Part shown: piece by piece, positions 35,808 through 45,309 of the stretch
How positions within the stretch are numbered: position 1 is the stretch's first letter
Layout of the letters: each line of letters begins with the position of its first letter
Source of the DNA: Cyanoderma ruficeps
Lineage: Eukaryota; Chordata; Aves; Passeriformes; Timaliidae
Length of the DNA: 64,000 bases
Assembly (NCBI GenBank): GCA_008694505.1
Contig: VZDJ01007749.1
Coordinates: 2,117,564 to 2,181,563, forward strand
Direction: 5' to 3'
Translations under genes and position numbers: made by a program
The notes under the pieces: model-generated
The model's input: only the letters and a program-made list of their open reading frames with translations
Database searches by the model: none
Told to the model about the DNA's origin: nothing

Positions 35808-36106
35808 GTGTTCCATCTTCAAAAACCAGGATCATACTTCTCTGGGAGACAACACAACAGAATTTTGAGCAAACTGAACCTGGAAATGCTTCTTGCTCAG
35901 CTAAACAGAATGACGTGGTGGCCTTGGAAAATGACACACTCTGCGGCTGTCCCTGGGAAAAATGCAAATGCAGAATCAGAAGGTGTTTGAAAATCTGGGA
36001 AAAAATTATGAAGAAACAGCTTCAAAATGCTTACTCATCTCCTTCAAATCTTCACGTTGGACAACAGGGATACATATGTGCTATAAAGAAAGAGACCTCC
36101 CAGAGA
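35808..36106 (+). CDS. possible unannotated exon, product unknown
   Basis: A good acceptor (CACTTTTTTTTATTCTCCCT then TAG, ending at 35807) and a donor with a perfect GTAAGT intron start (after 36106) enclose 299 nt. One frame (phase 1 in, phase 0 out) is open throughout, about 99 codons, and encodes a Cys-containing basic segment (CGCPWEKCKCRIRRCLK) followed by KIWEKIMKKQLQNAYSS. A second frame, phase 0 from the exact acceptor, is open for 60 codons and then stops at about 35990. That one would make this a terminal coding exon if joined to 31997-32076. Both cannot be right. I recognise neither product. The splice signals make a transcribed exon plausible even if it is non-coding. Confidence 0.33.
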
Positions 36107-36296
36107 GTAAGTTTACTTTTATTTTTATAATTAGCCTCACTGGAGAACAATGTAGACACTTCTGGATTTGGAGGTAGACTGGGCATCATAACTGAGCAGA
36201 ACAAGGATTCATATTTATTCCAATATTTGCTCATAATGTAGATCCCAGTATGGGTAAAGACAGAGTAGGACTCAGTTCAATCTTGAGCCTTTTTTC

Positions 36297-36653
36297 TTAT
36301 ATATTTCCTCCTAAGCACACACTGTATATATTTCCTCCTAAGCACACCTTCTCATAAGGCTGGGAAGGGGATTTGCAGTCTATTCTCAATAAAGGAACAA
36401 CTGCCCAAAGCCACCAGATTTCCCAAATCATTTTTTTACTGTATTTGTAGGGAAAGGTCATAAAAATCCTAGAATAAAATAACTGATCATGAATTCTCTG
36501 GAAATGATGGGGGGTGGTTGTGAGTTCTGCTAGTTTGTTTGCTTTTTGAGCAGTGATGTTGTCACTAAGTACCCTGACACCAAACATCTTGACTAATATT
36601 TTTCCTACTTTGTCAGCCTGTTCTATTAAAATACTTAGGAAAACTGGGGCCAT
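36297..36653 (-). other. 118-codon open frame ending in a duplicated motif, probably not a gene
   Basis: A minus-strand frame is open for 118 codons in AT-rich DNA. Its last part is a 9-residue in-frame duplication (VCLGGNIYS then VCLGGNI) caused by the 27-bp-period DNA repeat at its end. The peptide shows no recognised domain. Length alone is mildly unusual, but many frames exist in 64 kb and no splice context supports it. Confidence 0.2.
36298..36347 (+). repeat. two copies of a 23-bp unit, 27-bp period
   Basis: The unit TATATATTTCCTCCTAAGCA plus CAC occupies 36298-36320 and recurs perfectly at 36325-36347, separated by ACTG. It is a small recent tandem duplication. Confidence 0.92.
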
Positions 36654-39600
36654 CCCTTTCTGTTCTCAAAGGTTATATTTTTCAGTTTAGTTGTGCCTAC
36701 ATTTGTTATAACGCTATGAAACAAGTTTGAAGAGATTTACAAAGATGTCAAAACTGGTACAAGTCACTCTTGCCTCCAATGAGATCAGAATCTGGCATTT
36801 AATCCATTGGAACACCATATACCATCCAGGATCTCTCTGAATACACACTCTCTAATCTCTATTATTTCTAAGTACAGAGAAGTGAAAGGACACATATGCA
36901 ATAAAATCCAGAAAAATCCAGAAACAGGCAACATATTTTAAAGATACTCTGTGGATTTAAGTGCTTGTGAGTAGATCGTATTAAAAAATGGGCATGAACA
37001 GAATAGAGATAGGGTCACGTCAACATGGGAAATGTTTAGAACATGTTTTTATGGAAAGATAACATTCCTGTACTTTCAGTCCTCAGTGGTTGTGAACAAA
37101 ATTGTCATTTCATAGAGATGGCCATCACTTAGAATTTAAGAAAAATTGCAAGGAAATTTGCAGCTCTGGAGGATTCACCATGTTCCCCACACTCACACTG
37201 GTAACTTTGTGCCTTGTGCTCATAATTAAGTTTCATCTGTAGAATGGTAGAGGTATGAAACCCAGTTTGTGGTTATCTGTCACTGTTCCTCATAGCACTT
37301 GGGGGAACATCTCTGTCTTCTCCCTCCTTGGCCCACACTGCTTTCATATGCTTTCATATTCACCAACCAGAGAAGCACTTGTGATGAGCCCATGCCAAGA
37401 TGTCAGTCAAGGACCTGGGAAACTTGCCAGAAAAACCTGTCCTTGTTTTAGGCTAATTAACTTTTGCCATATTTGTAATTGTTCCTATTAGTTAGGGGCA
37501 CTTGCTAGGAGCAGCACTAAAAAGATGGTGGCAGGGAACCACATGAAAAGGAACTTTAGGGACCTCCTGTGTTTGAAAGAGCAATAAAAAGTGTAAACCA
37601 GGACTACACCAAACTTGGCAGGGCACTCAGAAGAGTCCAAGCTGTGGTGTTTAGCATGACTTCAAGTTAGTGTTGTGTGCAAGATTGACCAGCTGGCAGG
37701 ATTGTGAGTGTGACCCTCCCTCACCTCCCCCAACGCTGTGTGGTGCCAGATAGCATATGCTGGAACATCCTGGGATTCCCCAGCAAGACGTGCCCTCAAG
37801 TTCTAGGCAACTGTTAGTGACAGTCGTAAAAAAGGCATCACCATCAGTTTAGTGTCCTGACCTGGCACAAATGCTAATGGCAGATGCTGGTGGGCCCTCC
37901 AGTCAGGAAATAGCTGTTTGCTCTGGACAAATTTACTGGAAAAGAGAAGGAGTATTAAATTCATTTCCTACTGATGTGTGTGAATCCATTCCAATCCCCA
38001 TAAAGCAAAAGGAAATTGGCTATGAACATGGTAAATCAACATTTCAGCTTACAAGATACCAAAATGATCATAAATCATTATGATGGCTCTTTGCCCTTCA
38101 TAATTACAGTTGTGAGTTTGATTCAAACCTCAGAGAAATCAAAGCAAGGCATACATTGATTTCAGTGTGCTCTGGATAGGATGAAAGATAAAATAATCTT
38201 GTGTATATCCACAAAGCAAAATGCATAATATGCCCCAAGAGCTTTCTCCTGAAACATTATTGCACATGAGTCACTCCCCTCACACGGACATTTCCCCTGT
38301 ATAAAGAAATTCTGCTACATACTCTGCCCACCCCTTACAGCAGCAGCCCAGATCCTGTTTCTTGAATCTCATCTTTAGCTATTTGTTTGTAGCTTGAAAA
38401 GTAATGCAATTATTAATATAGAATACAGGCAGAAATGAGGCAATTCATAAATGACTCCTTTCTCTGAATGTTACCTAGAAATTTATCACTTAAGGCACTG
38501 CAGCCAGAGAACTGGAATTAACTGCCCACTTGTGTGAGTCACTGAACATATTTCCACAAAAGCAAAACATATTCATCTTTCACTCATTACAACATATTTT
38601 TTTCTGGAGGTATAAGTGTGCCTGCTTAGGCCTTGCTGAGTGCTGAGCCTACCTTTACAAGCATATTATGCTCAGTAACTTGCTGCTGACTCCCTGAAGG
38701 CATGTTTTCATGGATTTTTTTTTTTTTTTTGCAAAGCCTGACCAAAATGTTGCATGACTGTCTTTTGTTACATGTTCAGCAGTGTCAGAATTCCAGCAGG
38801 TGCAACACTGACATCAGAAATGCTGACAAAATTGAAATGTAGGAATAAATATTCTTGTAGGAGGAGTCAGTTCTAACATTAGGTTCTTTTACATATTCAT
38901 TCAAAAATGATAACTCACCACATACAGAGAATATAATGTGACTTTCATGAACCATGAAAACAGGAGTAACCACGGAGGGGTCTGTTATTGCCCTGCATGT
39001 ACATAAGGATCTAGCAGAACATACAGAGTAAATCTTCTTGTGTCTTTAGTGGGTGGCACTTCTTTAAGAATCTCTGCTTTGTTTCTCCTCCATTTCCTCC
39101 AAGACATGGTTTGTATTTTACAGCTCAGGAATAGCAGATTATGATTAAAGTTGTATATAGTGATTTTTAAATCTAAGACATAAAAAAAAAACCCAAACCA
39201 ACAAACAAACAAAAAAACCCCTACAAGTACAGAAAATTTAGTATTCATTTTTTTTCCCCTGCTCCTGTTTCATGACTCAGATTTGTAATTCTCAGTCACT
39301 TCCATCAGCAAAAGACTGACAGCCATGCCATGGTGTGTTACAGGTAGATAAGAGATGCACAGTTGTCATTGTGTTTAAGATGTCAGGATTATCAGGAGTC
39401 ACAGAGATTAAATTTCACCTCTTCTACACTGGCTTGACTGCTACACAACTTGATGCTTAGATTATTTGCATATACTGTAGATATGTACCAAACCTTTTGC
39501 AACAGAATTAAGCTCTGAAAAGTTTAACTCTGAGAGATCTGCTTCACCCATTCAAACTCACTGATTTGGCTTAAGCCAGCTCTCGTGATTTGAGAATGCA

Positions 39601-40660
39601 ATATGTCCATTGAAATCACTTCTTGTAAGTCAGTGTTTTACTTCTTGGTGTCTCCCATAAGTATTTAAAAAAAAAAAAGTAAAAAAGGGAGTTTTAGTAA
39701 ATTAGTATTTTCCACTAAAATATGTATGCTTATGATAGAAAATTCCACATCATTCAGATAGAACTGAGGTTCATTGTAAAGCATTCTGTAGATAGGTATA
39801 TAGATATATAGAAGAGAATTTGGAGCTCTTTGTACAAGCTACAGATAGTAAAAATACAACATAATCACCTTATTTGCTATTTTACCAAAAATTGTTCCTT
39901 GATTCCTGGGTTGTTTTTTTGTTTTGACTCCAGTCTTACTCGTGCAGTTTCTGTGGTCAGTCCCACATCCTGCAAATGATGAAAGAAATGAGGAGAAGTA
40001 ATGGCAGAGCTGGCAACATCTCTGAGGCCTCAAAAATGGATCCATAGCACAGCTGGGGCATCCTGCTCTGCCAAAACTTTTAGAAGCACTTCTGTCCCGC
40101 ATCCGAGTATTTGGGCTCAGCCAAGATACATTGAGTGGCATCTGGGAGAGAAATACTGAGTTTCTACTGATTTTAAAGGAGCCCATCTTTCAAGCAGATG
40201 AAAGATGTATGTCTCCTGGGTCTTGACACAATGATACTACACAAAACCTACTTCTGGGGAGGAATAGGGAAGCTGTTGGGGAAGAAGGGTCTTACGGTGC
40301 TATGTTTCATGTAATTTAGAAAGATTCCTGCTCCATGAGTTCTGTAAACATTATTACAAAGTCACATGATCAAATCCTCCTGCAAAGGCTTCAAAACTTA
40401 CTAATTTTATGTCACCTTCTTGAAGTCTGCTGTGGTTTACCTGGGTGTTTATAGGTAATGGGAGAAAGGCTTCATTACTTACCCAAGCCTTATGAAGTGT
40501 TACAGCACAAGTAGAGCAGCCACAACTCCGCTGTGACAAATCAAACCTAATGAGTGAACAAAAGTGTTACAGGCATGTTCCAAAGCAGGGTAAATCATAG
40601 TAAGAGCTGTCCAGCTTATACAGTAGTGCTCTGTCCCTCTTTTCAGGTTCTGAATTTCTT
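36350..40660. other. anonymous non-coding sequence
   Basis: AT-rich unique DNA with a 16-nt T run at 38715-38730, an A/C-rich tract at 39182-39221 and an A run at about 39667-39679. A duplicated TGCTTTCATA lies at about 37339-37358. A minus-strand 115-codon frame (39839-40186) has no recognised domain. No exon or transposon is seen. Confidence 0.55.
39182..39221 (+). repeat. A-rich (AAAC)n-like tract
   Basis: Ten A, then AAACC/AAAC-type units, then AAAAAAACCCC. It is a degenerate microsatellite of a type seen several times in this window. Confidence 0.75.
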
Positions 40661-40666
40661 TAATGA

Positions 40667-41012
40667 AAATGGCCTAATTGTGATCTTCCAGTAGCTAAAG
40701 AGAGCCTACAAGAGAGATGGAAAGAGACTTTTGACAAGGGCTTGTAGTGACAGGACAAGGGAGAATGGATTCAAACTGGAAAAGAGTAGGTTTAGATTAG
40801 ATATTAGGAAGAAATTCTTTACTGTGAGGGTAGTGAGGCCCTGGCAGAGGCTGTCCGGAGAAGTTGTGGCTGCCTCATCCCTGGAAGTGTTCAGGGCCAG
40901 GTTGGATGGGGCTCTGGACAACCTGATCTAGTAGATGTCCTTGTCCATGGCAGGGAAATTGGAAGTAGATGATCTTTAAGGTCCCTTCCAACCCAAACAA
41001 CGATTATATGAA
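40667..41012 (+). mobile_element. CR1 LINE 3' end, 5'-truncated
   Basis: About 345 bp match the 3' end of the avian CR1 (chicken repeat 1) non-LTR retrotransposon by recognition: GACAAGGGAGAATGG, TTAGATATTAGGAAGAAATT, CTTTACTGTGAGGGTAGTGA, CATCCCTGGAAGTGTTCAGG, then GATCTTTAAGGTCCCTTCCA and ACCCAAAC near the 3' terminus. The canonical ATTCTATGA terminal repeat is degenerate (GATTATATGA). The copy is severely 5'-truncated, as is normal for CR1, and carries no reverse transcriptase or endonuclease region. It is the best evidence for an avian source and the only clear transposon in the window. Confidence 0.95.
40695..40931 (+). pseudogene. CR1 ORF2 C-terminal remnant
   Basis: In frame with TAG at 40929-40931, the relic encodes the conserved tail that follows the reverse transcriptase domain in CR1 ORF2 proteins: DRTRENGFKLEKSRFRLDIR, then KKFFTVRVVRPWQRL and SLEVFRARLDGAL. 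The frame is closed at its upstream edge by TAG at 40692-40694, where CR1 copies usually read CAG TAC CTA AAG, so one nonsense change separates it from the lost upstream part. All catalytic regions are missing, so it cannot act on its own. Confidence 0.85.
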
Positions 41013-44000
41013 AAAAAGGACTTCATTTTAATGACAAAAGGTCAGATTGAGATATCAGTTTATTAGTAGATTTGGCTGTGGCCACTTTAAACTTCATTAG
41101 CAACAGGAAAGGCAGATTTAGGACTAGTTTAATAATTTTTAAAATTCATAAACAGAGAGGAAAAAGGTTTCTGCTGTAGGTTAGTGAAAATTAGTGAGGT
41201 CCTTGATTCAAGGCACAGATTAAGGAACACCACCCGAAAAGCTCCCCCTTTGAAAGGAAAAGGGAAACAAGCTAACAAAAAAATGCTTGATGTTTTTGAA
41301 GTTCAAAACCTCACTGCAGTGGGAAGCTTTTAACTTTCTCTTTTGTTGCCAAATGCCAGCAGGCAGCCATAGCTATCAATTCTTTTGCATCCTATACAGT
41401 TGCATTACATATAATGAGAGGAGAGTGGCAGTTAAGGAGTTTGTTAACCCCTGGGACACTTCAATGGGAGTACAGACTCCCCTGATTTGTGTTTCATCCT
41501 TAATTGCTTCTGAAATTACTTTGATGTGTGTAAAACTATCTGGTTCACGTGTCATGGAATCATATTCTTGCTCAATGTATTGCTTCTTATTTTTGGACAT
41601 AGAGCAGTGAAATTTTGCATACAGAGTTATCTTGCCAAAAGGTAAAAAAATAAAAAGAAATCTTTAAAAATTCCTGGAGAATACATTTTTTGCAGTTAGC
41701 AGCATAAAACTGAACTGCCACAGTGAAATAACTAAATAACTAAGCTATCATGGCTCTACTGACAGGTGAAAGAAAATAATCTAAGACCTCTGGCTTGTGC
41801 CTCAACAGAATTCTTTTAAACTAAAAATAGTTCATTTGAAATTATTTCAGTTGTTGAGCTATGATACAAAGAGATCTGTTTTGGGAAATGAAACAGTTAA
41901 AATGACTTGTAAGTTGTCAACACAGTACACCAAAGCTTGCAGGTGATGAATCACTGGGCACAGTCCCAGGATTTCAGTACTTTGGGTACAGCAGGGTTTT
42001 TCTGGGTGTAGGCTGTAGTCAAGGGGGAATCAGGACTAATTCCAGATGGTCTCCTTTTTGGACACCTGCAGTCCTGTCCTGTTAATTCCTGATACGGGAG
42101 CAGAGAGACTGGCATGGCTCAGGTGAGGCTCCAGTACACTGTTGTGCTCCTGCACCTTGAATGATGTATTTCTGCACAGCCTCTTTCCTGGTGAATCACC
42201 GTGCTGTAGGAGCACTTATATCAGTGCCAAATGTAGAATCCCCACAGGGACGAGAGCAGCATGGGAGTAATACCTAATTAAAACTGCAATGAAGTAGGTC
42301 AGCTAATATTTCACAAACAACAGCAAGCATTCTGATTGTTAATAGTTCAGAGCCCCTGTATTTACTCTGAGCAACAACAAAAAAAAATATATGTTGCCTA
42401 GAAATGTAATGAAAGCACAAGCTGAAAACACTTGCCACAGTGGATTATAATTGTAAATATTCAAGGGTTCCAATGGGAGCTGTACCTTAACTCCTGCCAA
42501 TACCTTCAGCAGTGGATTAATGCTGTTATTCCCTTCCTTCCTCAGGACTGCAGGAGGAATGCCAGAAGAGGGTTAAGCAGCTCCAGGTGAAAGAGCAGAT
42601 GATAAAGCCCTGCTTCCAGCCACAAAAACTAAAGCCACAGTAAGGAAAGGTAATCCCACACTCAGATGCCACAATTGCTTATAATGTTATAGGACTGTTT
42701 TCAGAAGTCCCAGATTCAGACTTGAGACAAATCTCCTGGGTCTTACAGGCCTGAAAATATAAGTGAGATATGATCCTTTCCTCTGAAATTCCTCACTTTT
42801 TTGACTTAGGGTGGAAGGAGCAAGAAAAGTAGCAGCATTTTCAGTTTCAATGCAGTCAATGAAGTTCAGTGACTGATGAAAATTTGTAATAATAATGTTC
42901 AAAATGTTAATATTTTTAAACTCTCAGAACAAACATTCACTATTTGATTAATTGTGTGTTGTAATTAGTTAAACAAAGAAATATCTACAGGCTTCTCTGT
43001 GGTAGAGGTTTCCATTAAGCTGGAACAAAACACTTTGCATTTGACCATCTCTTTCTAAAAATCTTGCAACTTATTCAAAAGAATTTCACACAGGAAGCAG
43101 GTTCCTTCACTTACAGCTGCTACTGTGAGCCCATGTTTCAGAGAAGAGCCCTATTTGAGCAGCACACAATTCTGTGATGTGAAAAAAAAGTCAAAAAATT
43201 ATTTTTGTTTATAAATACTAGCAAATCAGTCCAAGACAAAACACCATAAATTCCATTCATCAATTTTTATGCATCTTTATTCATATTCACAGGAAAGAGA
43301 CAAGAGGCTTATGAAGTCTTGGTTATCCTCTGGCTTTTTAGCTGGGTAAGTAGGTAACTTAATTTTGCTGGGTTGTTGCATGTAAGAGCAGCTCCTCCAG
43401 GCATTTTGAAGGACCTCCTCATGCTTTTCTTTGCAGGGTTTTTAAGCCTCTCTGCAAACCTGCTTTTGTTAAAATGTGAGCTTTGGGAACCTCATCAGCA
43501 TATCAGCCTGATTTTGTGGTTGGTCTTTAAGGTTTTTTGAAACAAAAAAAAACCCAAACAGACAAAAAAGAGATGTCTTGGATACCTTGAAGAAGGCTGG
43601 ATTTTGGTCTTTCGACTGCTTTGCACTTGGTTGCTCTGCTTAAATGATGCAGATTCCTTTTGGAAGGAAAGGGGAATTGAGTCTCAGAGAAGCCATGACA
43701 TGCTGGAGCTCATTTCATTCCCAAGGGGAAGGGTTCCTGCACTGTACCAAATCGATACCTTACCCTCCAGTGACTCTCCTGATGGGACAGCCCTTGGATG
43801 GGGACTGAAGGTCCTAGCAGGTGGCCTGAGGGTGTGTTTTAAGTTAAAAGCAGTGAAACAGTCTGTGCTGTGGGGAGGGTGATGTAATGTTTCCCCTCCT
43901 CCTGGGGTGAGCTGTAGATTTTCGTAGTGCTGATCTGATGGGCTGTTCTCTACATTTGGTGGAATGAGTGGCACTTTATTACATTAGGTGATATAATTGA

Positions 44001-44100
44001 AGTAAATGTGGCATGAGTCATCCAAGTGGTTATGTATGCAGAGAAGGAAGACTTTAAAATTAAGTCTGTGAAGGAAAAGACCTACAAGGAATGCAGAATA
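41013..44100. other. anonymous non-coding sequence
   Basis: AT-rich unique DNA downstream of the CR1 relic. Frames at 41287-41610 (plus) and 41376-41600 (minus) overlap antiparallel. A GC-richer patch at 43604-43974 is open on both strands. An A-run with A/C units lies near 43544-43562. Nothing further is recognised. Confidence 0.55.
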
Positions 44101-44116
44101 TTTCTAGCATTACCTC

Positions 44117-44174
44117 TTTTTTTTTTTTTCCTTTTTTTTTCTTTTTANNNNNNNNNNNNNNNNNNNNNNNNNNN
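44117..44174 (+). other. poly-T/C tract ending in a 27-N assembly gap
   Basis: A T-run broken by single C residues leads into 27 undetermined bases (44148-44174). The gap sits exactly at a homopolymer, so it probably reflects failed sequencing. Its true length and content are unknown. The plus-strand frame reported across it (44026-44292) is an artefact of the N run. Confidence 0.9.
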
Positions 44175-44739
44175 GTTCAAGGGATTTGCCCTCCCCAAGT
44201 TTGATCATTCTCTTTTCATGCAATATGTAGGCTACAAAAATAAGGAAGTTCCTAATGAAAGAGGGGAAAGCAGTGACTTTAGAGTTGGGTAAGATTACCT
44301 ATCAAAGGCAGTGGCGGACCCTGCCCACACAGGTAGAAACTGAGTTCCTTTTGCTGTCAAAAAGCACAGATTATTTCTCCAGGACTGGCAGAATTCCTTT
44401 ACTTGTGGTGGACTGGCCCTGACTCTGAAAACCTCATACAAGATTGCATAGGTGGCATCACAGGCTGGATTCAATGCCACAGAGGCCTAACCATGAAAAA
44501 GAAAATAAATTCTCTGAAACATGACTAGGACAAAGTAAGAGTTACATGCCAAATAGATCCATGCAAGCAGCAGTCCAGGCAGGTGCTAGAGCACAGCATC
44601 ACCAGCATATAGGAACTTCTGATTGCTCATATAAATACAGCACCAGCTCTTGCAGGGTCTCAGGGCTGAAGTGTTTCTATTTAGTTAAAATGACCCACAT
44701 TTAAAGTGAACAGGATGGAGCTTTTCACACACTAATGAG

Positions 44740-45020
44740 AAGAAATCGCCTTGGCCAATCGCAGTGTGCCAGCCATCGTGCCTGCTTTATAAATGAGATT
44801 AATGACTCAATTTGCAGTAAATGCTTCAGCAAGGAGAAACTTATTTTGTTATACTAATTGTGTCACATATGTGCCTCCAAACACCAACTGTGCGGAGCTG
44901 GATTTCCCTGTGGCGCACAGGACGACTGGGCTCTGTGGGTTTATTAATGCCATTGCCCTGATTTCTGTGCTGCTACTGATCATTTTGATCTTTGTGTTCA
45001 GTGCTGCAGCATAAATGCTG
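44740..45020 (+). promoter_or_regulatory. CCAAT/TATA-like, CpG-enriched block with a 73-codon ORF
   Basis: CTTGGCCAATCGCAG at about 44749-44763 is a good NF-Y/CCAAT match, and CTTTATAAATG follows at about 44785. Six or more CpGs occur in about 200 bp, against a CpG-poor background. From 44793 an ATG-initiated frame runs 73 codons to TAA. Its product has several Cys in the first half and a hydrophobic C-terminal segment (ALISVLLLIILIFVFSA) resembling a tail-anchor or single membrane helix. The ATG lies too close to the TATA-like motif to be served by it. A conserved regulatory block whose translation looks membrane-like by chance is at least as likely as a microprotein gene. Confidence 0.3.
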
Positions 45021-45119
45021 GTGATGGCAAAAATTATTGTGTAGTAAAATCCTGCCCATTAGTAAAAGGACGAGAGTCTGTCTCTAACATAAGCTGTTCA
45101 AACCTATTTTCCCCACTAT

Positions 45120-45300
45120 CAAGAACAAAACTCTAACATTATTTACTTAGGCTTTCAATTACTTTTTAATTGTAATGAAATGATGAATAATTGCCAGGGC
45201 CTCTAATTTGCTCAACAGCTACTGTGATTTTAATGGCTTTTTACGAAACTTAAATGTTGTCCACTTATAGGGCATACCATATTACTTTAATGGAGTAAAT
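45120..45300. promoter_or_regulatory. AT-rich candidate conserved non-coding element
   Basis: The stretch has closely spaced homeodomain-type cores (TTCAATTACTTTTTAATTGT, AATGATGAATAATTGCC, CTAATTTGCTC, GATTTTAATGGC) with few stretches of low-complexity repeat. The texture resembles developmental enhancers found in gene deserts. It adjoins the CCAAT/CpG block just upstream. The call rests on motif density only. Confidence 0.25.
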
Positions 45301-45309
45301 GAATTCAGA

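Noticed and set aside
44026..44292. Plus-strand frame spanning the N gap
   Set aside because: The frame exists only because the 27 N were translated as unknown residues.
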